From the NCBI GenBank assembly GCA_039024635.1, contig JBCCQA010000007.1, positions 62,001 to 126,000 of the forward strand: DNA of 64,000 bases, read 5' to 3'. This document shows, in pieces, positions 25,445 to 33,747 of the stretch (the stretch's first letter is position 1; every line of letters begins with the position of its first letter). Made by a program: the position numbers and the translations under genes. Below the pieces are notes generated by a model. It had not been told where the DNA came from and ran no database searches. It worked only from the letters and a program-made list of their open reading frames with translations. Origin of the DNA: Kuafuiihalomonas sp039024635. Lineage in GTDB: Bacteria > Myxococcota > Kuafuiibacteriia > Kuafuiibacteriales > Kuafuiibacteriaceae.

Positions 25445-26152
25445 GTGCGGGTGATCTGTCCGGCCTGCGGGGCGACCGTGCCTTCCGAGCAGCTGAACGT
25501 GGCCCGCGCCATCGCGGTCTGCTCCGCCTGCGAAGAGGTCTTCGGCTTCGCCGAGCAGGTCCCCGGGAGCGCTCACCTGCCCGACGCGACCCGGGCGCCG
25601 GTGGACATGCCGGCCAACATCACCGCCAATCACCTCAACGGCGAAACCGTTCTCACCTGGCGATGGTTCGACGCCCGCTTCTTCCTGCTGCTCTTCTTCT
25701 GCGCCTTCTGGAACGGCTTCCTCGTCCTCTGGTACAGCATCGCCTTCAGCCAAGAAGACCCGCCCCTCCTCATGCTGCTCATCCCCGTCATCCACATCGC
25801 GGTGGGTTTGGGCGTAGGCTGGTACACGCTCTGCGGATTCTTGAACCGCACCACCATCACCGCTGGCTGGGGCAAGCTCAAGATCCGACACGGCCCCCTC
25901 CCCTGGCCCGGCAACGTCGAGCTCGACGGCCGATCGGTCGACCAGCTCTGGGTGACCGAACAGCTTCGCCGCAGCCGAACTACCCATCGACGCTTCTTCC
26001 GGCTCCACCTCCGAACCGGACGAGGCGAAGAGCGAAGGCTCCTCGACTTCGAAAACGAACGACAGGCGCTCTACGTCGAGCAGCAAATCGAACGGGCCCT
26101 GGGCATCAAAGACCGCCGTGTGGCGGGCGAAGTTCCCGTGCGCTCCCAGTAA
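25445..26152 (+). CDS. Membrane protein with N-terminal zinc ribbon
   Basis: A 235-residue protein. It starts MRVICPACGATVPSEQ, with a second knuckle CSACEEVF, forming a CPxC...CxxC zinc ribbon. Two transmembrane helices follow in the middle (FFLLLFFCAFWNGFLVLWYS and LMLLIPVIHIAVGLGVGWYT), then a cytoplasmic beta-rich PH-like C-terminus (RRFFRLHLRTGRGEERRLL). GTG 25445 is chosen because the zinc ribbon begins immediately. No precise function is known. It converges with the Rieske-ThDP gene. Confidence 0.7.
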   Translation: MRVICPACGATVPSEQLNVARAIAVCSACEEVFGFAEQVPGSAHLPDATRAPVDMPANITANHLNGETVLTWRWFDARFFLLLFFCAFWNGFLVLWYSIAFSQEDPPLLMLLIPVIHIAVGLGVGWYTLCGFLNRTTITAGWGKLKIRHGPLPWPGNVELDGRSVDQLWVTEQLRRSRTTHRRFFRLHLRTGRGEERRLLDFENERQALYVEQQIERALGIKDRRVAGEVPVRSQ

Positions 26153-26211
26153 GGCCATCTAAGGTCGGCTAGATCGACCCTCGCTCCGCCCCTGTAGTAC
26201 CCACGACCAAG

Positions 26212-28200
26212 TCAGAAGAGCAGGGGGTCGGTCATCACCTCGACCATCGCCGGGCCGTCCTGGGCCAACGCCGTCTTCAGGGCGGGCTCGAGCTGGTCCG
26301 CCGACTCGACCCGCTGACCGTGCAGCCCGCAGTTCTGCGCGAACTCGGCAAAGTTCGGGTTGTGAAGCGAGGTCTCCCACACGTCCCAATCGCCGGCTCG
26401 CTGCTCCTTGCTGATCTTGCCGAGCTCGTCGTTGTGCAGGAGCACGTGGACGATGTTCATCCCGTACTTGGCCAGCGTCGTGTACTCGCCCATGTACTGC
26501 CCGAAGCCCCCGTCCCCGCTGACCGCGATCACCCGTCGGCCATGAAACGGACCGTCCTTCTCCTGGGTCGCTGCCCAGGCCCCCATCGCTGCCGGCACCC
26601 CGAAGCCGATCGAGCCCAGGTAGCCCGACATCAGCACCGCCGGGCGCTGGCTCTCGAAGTAGCGGCCGAAGCTGTAGGTGTTGTTGCCGACGTCCACCGC
26701 AATGATCGGATCTTCGGGCAGGACCTTGCCCATCGCCGCGAAGACCGCGGCGCTGGAGACGCCCTGGCCTCGCTCCTCGCCCAGCCGCTGGGTCTTTTCG
26801 TCGCGCCAGATGGACCAGCGCTCCGCCACCTCACTGTCGACGGGAATAGGCGCCCGGAAGCTGCCCAGGGCCTCGCTCAGGGCCCGGGCCGTCTGCCCGA
26901 TGTCCCCGAAGACCGGCACCTCCACCGGATGAAAGCGACCCAGGCTGTCCCGATCGTGGTCGACCTGGATGATCGACTTATAGGGCGCGATGCCGGTGTG
27001 GTTGCTGAAGCTGGCGCCGAACACGATCATCAAATCGGCTTCGTTCATGAACCAGCTCGCGACCGGGGTGCCGCTGCGACCGAGCACCCCCAGGCCCAAG
27101 GGGTGCTGGTCCGAGATCAGGCCCTTGCCCTTGAAGGTCGTCATCACTGGGGCCCCCAGGCCTTCGGCGAAGGCCGTCACCGCCTCCATGTCAAAGCGGG
27201 CGCCGTGGCCCACCACGATGGTCGGCCGCTGAGCGGCCTTGATCCGGTTCACCGCCTTCGCCAAGTCGGCCTCCGTCGGGGCCGGCACGAAGTCGGCGAT
27301 CCGCCCCACCGGACCCTGGGCCCGCCCGTCCGGCGTTTCGATGGTCTGCACGTCATCCGGAAAAACGATCTGGGTTGGGCCGCTCTGGATGAGGCTGTTC
27401 TTCACGGCCAGGCTCATCAACTCCGCAAAGGCGCTGTGGGGCTGAACTACCCCCGTCCACTTCGACACCCCGCCGAAGGCTGCGGCCAGGTCGACCTCCT
27501 GAAAAGCCGCCCGACCGATGAGCTTGGTCGGGACCTGCCCGGTCAAGGCCAGGGCAGGCGCCCTATCCACGTGGGCGTCCCACAGGCCGGTGAGCAGGTT
27601 GGTGGCGCCCGGTCCCGCGATGGCCAAGCAGGCGGCCGGCCGGCCGGTCAGCTTGCCGTAGGCCGAGCAGGCAAAGGACGCCGCCCCTTCGTGCCGAATG
27701 CCGAAGTAAGACAGCTTGCCGTCCAGAACCTGACGACGGATTGCGTCGGCCAGACCCAGGTTGGAGTGACCCACCATCCCAAAGACCTGCTTCACGCCCC
27801 AGTTCACCATGGTCTCGGCCATCACGTCGGTGGAGGTACGGACGTGGGCTTCCTCTTCGGGCAAGCCCACGTAGATTCCGTCGTCTCGGACCTCGGTCGG
27901 ATACACGTCGACGCCATCGTCCAGTCCTTCGGGCGAGTTGCCGGTCTCGGGATGAAAGTCCCAGCCGTGCCAAGGGCAGCGCAGCCAGCCCTTCTCGATC
28001 GAGCCTTCGCCGAGGGGCCCGCCCTGGTGAGGGCAGCGGTCGTCCAGGGCGTGGAACTTGTCCTGGTAGCGCACCATGCACACGGTCTTGTGACCGCAGG
28101 TCACAGACTTCACCCGTCCTTCGGGAAGCTCGTCCGGGGTCAGAGCACGAAACCACTTGGGGCGGGCCGAACTCACGCTGCCCCTCCGGCGCCAGACCAT
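26212..28200 (-). CDS. Rieske [2Fe-2S] domain fused to ThDP-dependent enzyme
   Basis: A 662-residue fusion. Residues about 15-115 are a Rieske ferredoxin domain with both motifs intact (C56-P-H58 and C75-P-W-H78, 16 residues apart). Residues about 125-660 are a full acetolactate-synthase/pyruvate-oxidase-type ThDP enzyme: catalytic Glu171 in IRHEGAASFACSAYGK, middle domain near 310-440, and the ThDP-Mg motif GDGGFGQYMGEY ending at HND. It has no membrane-binding or FAD signature that I can recognise. The Rieske cluster may carry electrons from an oxidative decarboxylation, as flavin does in pyruvate oxidase (inference). The substrate is unknown. Confidence 0.88.
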   Translation of the reverse strand: MVWRRRGSVSSARPKWFRALTPDELPEGRVKSVTCGHKTVCMVRYQDKFHALDDRCPHQGGPLGEGSIEKGWLRCPWHGWDFHPETGNSPEGLDDGVDVYPTEVRDDGIYVGLPEEEAHVRTSTDVMAETMVNWGVKQVFGMVGHSNLGLADAIRRQVLDGKLSYFGIRHEGAASFACSAYGKLTGRPAACLAIAGPGATNLLTGLWDAHVDRAPALALTGQVPTKLIGRAAFQEVDLAAAFGGVSKWTGVVQPHSAFAELMSLAVKNSLIQSGPTQIVFPDDVQTIETPDGRAQGPVGRIADFVPAPTEADLAKAVNRIKAAQRPTIVVGHGARFDMEAVTAFAEGLGAPVMTTFKGKGLISDQHPLGLGVLGRSGTPVASWFMNEADLMIVFGASFSNHTGIAPYKSIIQVDHDRDSLGRFHPVEVPVFGDIGQTARALSEALGSFRAPIPVDSEVAERWSIWRDEKTQRLGEERGQGVSSAAVFAAMGKVLPEDPIIAVDVGNNTYSFGRYFESQRPAVLMSGYLGSIGFGVPAAMGAWAATQEKDGPFHGRRVIAVSGDGGFGQYMGEYTTLAKYGMNIVHVLLHNDELGKISKEQRAGDWDVWETSLHNPNFAEFAQNCGLHGQRVESADQLEPALKTALAQDGPAMVEVMTDPLLF

Positions 28201-28345
28201 GAAGCGACTCGCGCCCGCGAGGGCGACAACAAAGCGAACTGCACGTCGGCACCCTTACGCCATACGGGGGCATCGGTTACCAGTCCCCGAGACAAATCGA
28301 GCTCTGTCCTGGACTCGGGACCGGTCGGCCAGGCAGCTTGCGCTG

Positions 28346-28768
28346 ATGAACGGCTTCGTCGCCTGGGCGATGTGGGCACCCGTCGCGATCTATGCGGCCG
28401 CCATCTTCTACATGTCCTCTCAGCCTGCGCCGGAAGCGGTGGCGGGCTCGGACTTCGAGCTTCACGTCCTGGCCTACGCCTTGATGGGGGCGCTGATCGT
28501 GCGGGCCACTTGGTTCAGCACCCGCTGGAGCGAGAGCCGGGTCTTCCTCACGGGCGCCCTTGGCGCATGGCTCTACGGGATGAGCGACGAGCTTCATCAG
28601 GCCTTCGTCCCGTCCCGGAGCGCGACCTGGTCCGACGTGGCCGCCGACGGACTAGGGGCCTTCTTGGGGGCGGGCCTTGCGATGGCGGGCTACCTCCTCG
28701 TTCGCCGAGTGGCGCGCCAGCGGGCTGCGGGGGACCCTCGGCGACTCCCTTTCGGCCGGAACCCCTGA
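28346..28768 (+). CDS. VanZ-like membrane protein
   Basis: A 140-residue membrane protein with four helices and the VanZ hallmark DELHQAFVPSRSATWSDVAAD before the last helix. The N-terminus carries MWAPVAIYAAAIFYMSSQP, the usual first segment. VanZ proteins affect glycopeptide or lipid phenotypes by unknown means. ATG 28346 is the natural family start. It is about 145 bp from the divergent fusion enzyme and 48 bp before the peptidase gene on the same strand. Confidence 0.88.
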   Translation: MNGFVAWAMWAPVAIYAAAIFYMSSQPAPEAVAGSDFELHVLAYALMGALIVRATWFSTRWSESRVFLTGALGAWLYGMSDELHQAFVPSRSATWSDVAADGLGAFLGAGLAMAGYLLVRRVARQRAAGDPRRLPFGRNP

Positions 28769-28816
28769 AACCAAGAAGTCCTGACAGCCTTCCGGCGGGC
28801 GTGCTAGCCCCCGCTC

Positions 28817-30943
28817 ATGCGCTGCGCCCTCTTGCTGCTCCTCGCGCCGCTCGCTCTTCACGGCTGCGCCACCACGACGCCCAAGACCGAATCCCAGGCC
28901 ATGAACGAGATCGAAACCCGACGCGACGACGTGAAAGATACGCTCCACGGTACGGTGGTCGCCGACCCCTACCGATGGCTGGAAGATCCCAGCCAAGAAG
29001 AGGTTGCGGCCTGGATGGGTAAGCAGGACGACTTCGCCCGCTCTCGCCTGGCCGGTTACCCGGGCCGGGCGGCGGCCGAAGAAAGGCTCGAAGCCCTTCT
29101 CTACGTCGACTCCCAGTCGGTACCCTCGGTGAAGGGCGGCCGGGCCTTCTTCTGGCGAAAGCCGAAGGACCAGGAGAAGTCGATCCTCATGTGGTCCGAG
29201 GGTCCGGACGCGGAGCCCAAGGTCCTGCTCGATCCCAACACCATGAGCGAGGACGGCTCCCTCAGCATCACCGACGCCGTGGCGAGCAAGGACGGCAAGC
29301 TCCTCGCCTACATGGAGCAGCCCAACAACATGGACGAGTCGACCCTCCGGGTCATGCGCGTCGATGACGGAAGCCTGCTTCCCGACACCATCGAAGGCCT
29401 TCGCTACACCGCGCCATCCTGGACCCCCGACGGACGCGGCTTCTTCTACACCTGGATCCCGCCTGCCTCCGACGCCATCCCCAACAACGAACGGATGGCC
29501 TACGGCGAGATCCGCTTTCATCGTCTCGGCACCGACCCGGCCCAGGACGAGACCCTTCGTGAGCGAACTGGCTCGGCCGAGCGCTGGATGAGCGCCGGCG
29601 TGAGCGAAGATGGTCGCTGGGTCTTCATGAGTATCAGCCACGGCTGGGCTGAGTCCGATCTCTACGTCCGTCCCCTAAAGGACGAGATGAAAGGCACCGA
29701 GTGGATCCAGCTCGGCGCCGAGGGCGTTCAGGCTCTGTACCAAGCTGACGCCTGGAACGGGCGCTGGCTCATTGCCACCAACGAGCGTGACCCCAACTGG
29801 GAGGTCTACGCCGTCGACCCCGCCAAACCGGACCGGGACGACTGGACCCTCATCGTGGCCGCCCGGCCCGAGCGGGTCATCGCCGGCATGCAGATCGTCG
29901 ATGGCCGCATCATCCTCCACGCCCTCGAAAGCGCGAGCAGCCGACTCGAGGTTCGAAGCCTGGACGGGACCATGGAGCGTGAGCTGACCCTGCCCGGCCT
30001 GGGCTCGGTCGGCGCCATGAGCGGGCGGGCGGACGATCCCACCCTTTACTTCGACTTTGGGTCCTTCAACCGACCGAACGAGATCCATCAGGTCAATGTC
30101 GCGACGGGGGAGGGTGGGCTACTCAGCCGGCCCGACGTGCCCCTCGACCCCGACGATCTGGTGGTGGAGCAGAAGTTCTACACCTCCAAGGATGGGACCA
30201 AGGTCTCGATGTTCATCGTTCGCCGACCGGACGTGGAGCTCGACGGAAGTCACCCCACGCTCCTGTATGGGTACGGCGGCTTCAACATCTCCCTCACCCC
30301 GCGTTTCTCGGTCCTGGCCACCACTTGGGTGGAGCAGGGTGGTATCTATGCCCAGCCCAACCTGCGGGGCGGGGGCAAATACGGCGAGGCCTGGCACAAG
30401 GCGGGCATGCTCTCGAACAAGCAGAACGTTTTCGATGACTTCATCGCCGCCGCCGAGTGGCTGGTGGGTTCGGGCTATACGAGCTCGGAGCACCTGGCCA
30501 TCCGGGGTCGAAGCAACGGCGGTCTGCTGGTCGGGGCGGCCATGACCCAGCGGCCCGATCTCTACGCCGCGGTGATCTGCGGCGTGCCTCTCCTCGACAT
30601 GGTCCGCTACCACAAGTTCGGGATCGGCCAGGCCTGGATCCCCGAGTACGGCAGTGCCGAAGACCCCGAGCAGTTCGAGGTCCTCCTGGCCTACTCGCCG
30701 TATCACAACGTCCGCGAAGGCACGGACTACCCACCCTTGCTCATGCTCTCGGCCGACAGCGACGACCGCGTCGATCCGATGCATGCCCGCAAGTTCGTCG
30801 CCGCTGTGGCCGCGGCTCGCTCGGATCCGGAGCCCACCCTGCTGCGGATCGAGGAGAACTCGGGCCACGGCGGGGGGGACCTCCGGCGTCAGGCCGTCGC
30901 CCAGCTGGTGGACGAGATCAGCTTCCTCAGGGCCCATTTGTGA
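28817..30943 (+). CDS. Prolyl oligopeptidase family (S9A) lipoprotein
   Basis: A 708-residue lipid-anchored serine peptidase with signal MRCALLLLLAPLALHGC. An N-terminal helix segment (DPYRWLEDPSQEEVAAWM) is followed by a seven-bladed propeller to about residue 430. The alpha/beta-hydrolase domain then has YGYGGFNISLTPRFS, nucleophile Ser in GRSNGGLLVGA, Asp in SDDRVDPMHARK and His in NSGHGGG. The family cleaves short peptides after proline. Export suggests degradation of extracellular or periplasmic peptides, typical of predatory or scavenging bacteria. Confidence 0.95.
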   Translation: MRCALLLLLAPLALHGCATTTPKTESQAMNEIETRRDDVKDTLHGTVVADPYRWLEDPSQEEVAAWMGKQDDFARSRLAGYPGRAAAEERLEALLYVDSQSVPSVKGGRAFFWRKPKDQEKSILMWSEGPDAEPKVLLDPNTMSEDGSLSITDAVASKDGKLLAYMEQPNNMDESTLRVMRVDDGSLLPDTIEGLRYTAPSWTPDGRGFFYTWIPPASDAIPNNERMAYGEIRFHRLGTDPAQDETLRERTGSAERWMSAGVSEDGRWVFMSISHGWAESDLYVRPLKDEMKGTEWIQLGAEGVQALYQADAWNGRWLIATNERDPNWEVYAVDPAKPDRDDWTLIVAARPERVIAGMQIVDGRIILHALESASSRLEVRSLDGTMERELTLPGLGSVGAMSGRADDPTLYFDFGSFNRPNEIHQVNVATGEGGLLSRPDVPLDPDDLVVEQKFYTSKDGTKVSMFIVRRPDVELDGSHPTLLYGYGGFNISLTPRFSVLATTWVEQGGIYAQPNLRGGGKYGEAWHKAGMLSNKQNVFDDFIAAAEWLVGSGYTSSEHLAIRGRSNGGLLVGAAMTQRPDLYAAVICGVPLLDMVRYHKFGIGQAWIPEYGSAEDPEQFEVLLAYSPYHNVREGTDYPPLLMLSADSDDRVDPMHARKFVAAVAAARSDPEPTLLRIEENSGHGGGDLRRQAVAQLVDEISFLRAHL

Positions 30944-31027
30944 CGTCGGGTCGCCGGGCGGTTCTCTAGGTGTAAATACCGGGGTGCGGAGGCCGAAAAC
31001 CGTCGAAAAACGGGCAAGAGACGGACA

Positions 31028-32095
31028 GTGAACGATTCACATCAGCGGGGAATGAACCTAGAAGGCGCCCAGATGAATGAGCGTTCAGGTTCGGCACTGA
31101 TCAAGGCGACCCGCGCCTTCGCTACCGAAGACTTGGCCACCACGTGGCGCCTGTTCGGCTTCACCGTGGCCGTGGCGGCGGTCTGCGCGGCCCTGGCTGG
31201 CTGGACCAGCTTGGGCTGGTTCCGAATCGTGCCCGCCACCTTCCTCGGCTTCGTGAATGTGCGTCTGTTCATTTTCTATCATGACGCCCTGCACGGCGCG
31301 ATCTTCCGCAAGTCCAAGCTCGGCAAGTGGGTCATGCGCATCTACGGTCTGCTGATCCTCACCCCGGAGCGAGTCTGGAAGGACTCTCATAACTACCACC
31401 ACGCCCACACGGCCAAGATCGTCGGCGCGAGCATCGGCTCCTATCCGGTCCTGACCCTCCGCATGTACAAGCTCGCCTCGCCCATGCAACGGCTTCAGTA
31501 CCGCCTGGCCCGTCACTGGCTCACCATGACGCTCGGCCACCTGACGATGTTCCTGCTGGGGATGTGCATCCGGCCCCTCATTCAGAACCCGCGCCGCAAC
31601 TGGACTGCGGCCCTGTCGATGGTGGTGCACTTTGGACTCATCGCCAGCCTGGTGCTCGCCTTCGGCTGGGTGACGGCCCTGCTCGTCTTCGTCTACCCCC
31701 TGGCCCTCAGCTTTGCCGTCGGCTCCTACCTCTTCTTCGCCCAGCACAACGGGCCCGAGATCGAGATCAACGACCGCCGCGACTGGGAGTTCACGAAGGC
31801 CGCCCTCAACTCCTCCACCATGATGGAGGTCGGGCCTCTCATGCGCTGGCTGACCGGCGACATCGGCTACCACCACGTCCACCACCTGAACTCGATGATC
31901 CCCTTCTACCGACTCCAAGAGGCGATGGACGCCATTCCCGAGCTCCAGTCGCCGCGGATGACCTCCCTCGAGCCCAAAGAGATCCTGCGCTGTCTGGACA
32001 CCGCGGTCTGGGATCCCAAGCAGGGCCGCATGCTGACCTACCGGGAGCTTCGCCGAGAAATGGCGGGGCCCCAGGCCACCGCGCAAGCTGCCTGA
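31028..32095 (+). CDS. Membrane fatty-acid desaturase
   Basis: A 355-residue integral membrane di-iron enzyme. The three His boxes are intact: HDALH near residue 80, HNYHH near 120 and HHVHH near 280. Hydrophobic helices lie between them. It inserts double bonds into acyl chains of membrane lipids or hydroxylates related substrates. The start is uncertain: GTG 31028, ATG 31052 and ATG 31073 are all in frame and none has a clear Shine-Dalgarno. Ribonuclease D follows 7 bp downstream. Confidence 0.9.
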   Translation: MNDSHQRGMNLEGAQMNERSGSALIKATRAFATEDLATTWRLFGFTVAVAAVCAALAGWTSLGWFRIVPATFLGFVNVRLFIFYHDALHGAIFRKSKLGKWVMRIYGLLILTPERVWKDSHNYHHAHTAKIVGASIGSYPVLTLRMYKLASPMQRLQYRLARHWLTMTLGHLTMFLLGMCIRPLIQNPRRNWTAALSMVVHFGLIASLVLAFGWVTALLVFVYPLALSFAVGSYLFFAQHNGPEIEINDRRDWEFTKAALNSSTMMEVGPLMRWLTGDIGYHHVHHLNSMIPFYRLQEAMDAIPELQSPRMTSLEPKEILRCLDTAVWDPKQGRMLTYRELRREMAGPQATAQAA

Positions 32096-32102
32096 TTCCA
32101 AC

Positions 32103-33290
32103 GTGGCCGACCCCGTGCCCCTCAAGACCCGGGAGGCGCTGATCGCCTTCGCCGGTCGCTTGGACGGCGTCGAAGCCATCGGCTTCGACACCGAGTTCCA
32201 CGCCGAGAACAGCTACTGGCCCAAGGTCATGCTGCTGCAGTTCTCGACGCCGGACGAGGTCGTCCTCGTGGATCCCTTGGCCGAAGAGATCAAAGGCGCC
32301 ATCGGCGGCTTCCTCGAGCTCATCCGGATGCGCGCCCAGATCGTGGTGGGCCACGCCCTCGAGCACGATCTCGAGATCTTTCATCGCCTCAGCGGCGGCC
32401 TGCCTGCCCGCATCTTCGACACCCAGCGCGCGGCCGCCTTCTGCGGCTACGGCGGCCCTATCGGCCTCGGACCGCTGCTCTCCGCCCTCTTGAAGGTCGA
32501 CCTTCCCAAGGCTTTCGGCCGGGCCGACTGGGGCCGACGACCCTTGCCCCAGGCCCAGCTTCGCTACGCGGCCGACGACGTGGCCCATTTGCTCCCGGCC
32601 CGGGCCGCGCTGGAGGCGGCCCTCGAAACCCGAGGCCGACACGCCTGGTTGGAAGAGGAGCAAGCGAGCTTGCTCGACCCTGAGAGCTACGCAGCGCCCA
32701 GTCCCGAAGACGCCTGGAAGCGCATCCGCAGACGGGGACGCTCGGCCGAAGGCTTCGGGATCTTGGTGTCGGTCGCGGCCGAACGTGAGCGGCTGGCCCA
32801 GGCGGCCGATCTTCCGCCTCGTCGCATCCTGCCCGACGACGTCGTCCTCGACTGGGCCACCCGAGCGCCGGGTAAGAAGGCGGAGCTCAAGGGCGGTACG
32901 CGACGAAACGCGGGTCCCCATTTGGATCGCCACGCCGACGCCTGGCTCGACGCGATCCGATTCGGCCTCGAGATGGGCATCGAGCCCCCGGCCGAAGCCC
33001 TGCCCTCGGACGAGGCGGTTCTCGCCCGAGAGCTCCTCCGCTTCTCGGTTCGGCTCGCGCTGTCCCGAGCCGAGGTGGCGCCCTGGCTCATCGAAGGTAG
33101 TTACGAAGCCCTCGACGCCCTCGTCGAAGCGCCCACCCGTGACCGAGCAGAGCTGCTCGAGCGGCTCGGCTGGGCCGGATGGCGGACCGAGCTCTTGGGC
33201 GATCGTCTTCAGCGCATCCTTCAGGGTGCCCCTCTGAAGATCGTCGAATTGGGTGGAACGCTCCGGGTCGAAGCAGCCGACTTGTCATAG
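32103..33290 (+). CDS. rnd: Ribonuclease D family 3'-5' exonuclease
   Basis: A 395-residue protein with the DEDDy exonuclease motifs: FDTEFH (Exo I), GHALEHDLEIF (Exo II) and YAADDVAHL (Exo III, Tyr and Asp). An HRDC-like helical region follows (AWKRIRRRG, AAERERLAQAADLPPRRILPDD), then about 100 extra C-terminal residues. It trims tRNA and other RNA 3' ends. The start is GTG at 32103. The C-terminal extension is longer than the usual two HRDC domains and could be lineage-specific. Confidence 0.9.
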   Translation: MADPVPLKTREALIAFAGRLDGVEAIGFDTEFHAENSYWPKVMLLQFSTPDEVVLVDPLAEEIKGAIGGFLELIRMRAQIVVGHALEHDLEIFHRLSGGLPARIFDTQRAAAFCGYGGPIGLGPLLSALLKVDLPKAFGRADWGRRPLPQAQLRYAADDVAHLLPARAALEAALETRGRHAWLEEEQASLLDPESYAAPSPEDAWKRIRRRGRSAEGFGILVSVAAERERLAQAADLPPRRILPDDVVLDWATRAPGKKAELKGGTRRNAGPHLDRHADAWLDAIRFGLEMGIEPPAEALPSDEAVLARELLRFSVRLALSRAEVAPWLIEGSYEALDALVEAPTRDRAELLERLGWAGWRTELLGDRLQRILQGAPLKIVELGGTLRVEAADLS

Positions 33291-33359
33291 TGGATTCACG
33301 CCGTCGGCGGAGAAGGCGCCCCGGGGGGGCTGGCGAAAGGCACGGCGTCGCCTCAGCCT

Positions 33360-33692
33360 ATGGGCATGAGTCGCGGAGAGTTGGTCCAGATCCTCCTCTC
33401 GGCCCGGGTCAAGGTCACCGACGCTGAGCGAGCTCGCATCAAGGAACAGCTCGAGTACGGCGGCCCGCTCCCGATGCCCTTCTTGATCTTCGCTCGGAGG
33501 ATTTTGCGCCGGGGGGGTCTGCACGGCTCCGCATTCGCGTTCACCCGAGAGATCCGCCTCGTCTGTCGACGCAGGATCGGCCTGGTCCGGGGCGTCATGC
33601 AGGGCTGCGTCAGTCTCGTGCCCGACGAGCGGCTGTTGGCCGGAAACCTGGCCCGTTTGGAGCCCCTCATGGAGTCCCCAGAGTCGGCCTGA
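33360..33692 (+). CDS. Small hypothetical protein
   Basis: A 110-residue basic protein with no recognised domain. It begins MGMSRGELVQILLSARVKVT; ATG 33366 is an equally possible start. It has good codon bias and lies 69 bp after rnd on the same strand, ending 55 bp before the hybrid kinase. No signal peptide or membrane segment is obvious. Confidence 0.55.
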   Translation: MGMSRGELVQILLSARVKVTDAERARIKEQLEYGGPLPMPFLIFARRILRRGGLHGSAFAFTREIRLVCRRRIGLVRGVMQGCVSLVPDERLLAGNLARLEPLMESPESA

Positions 33693-33747
33693 GTGGGGCT
33701 TTCGGTCGCTTCCTCCGACTGAGCGATCCGGGCATAGTCTGTCGTCT

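Noticed and set aside
26320..29022. A 900-codon open frame antisense to the Rieske-ThDP gene and beyond
   Set aside because: It overlaps two well-supported genes and its translation shows no recognisable motif.
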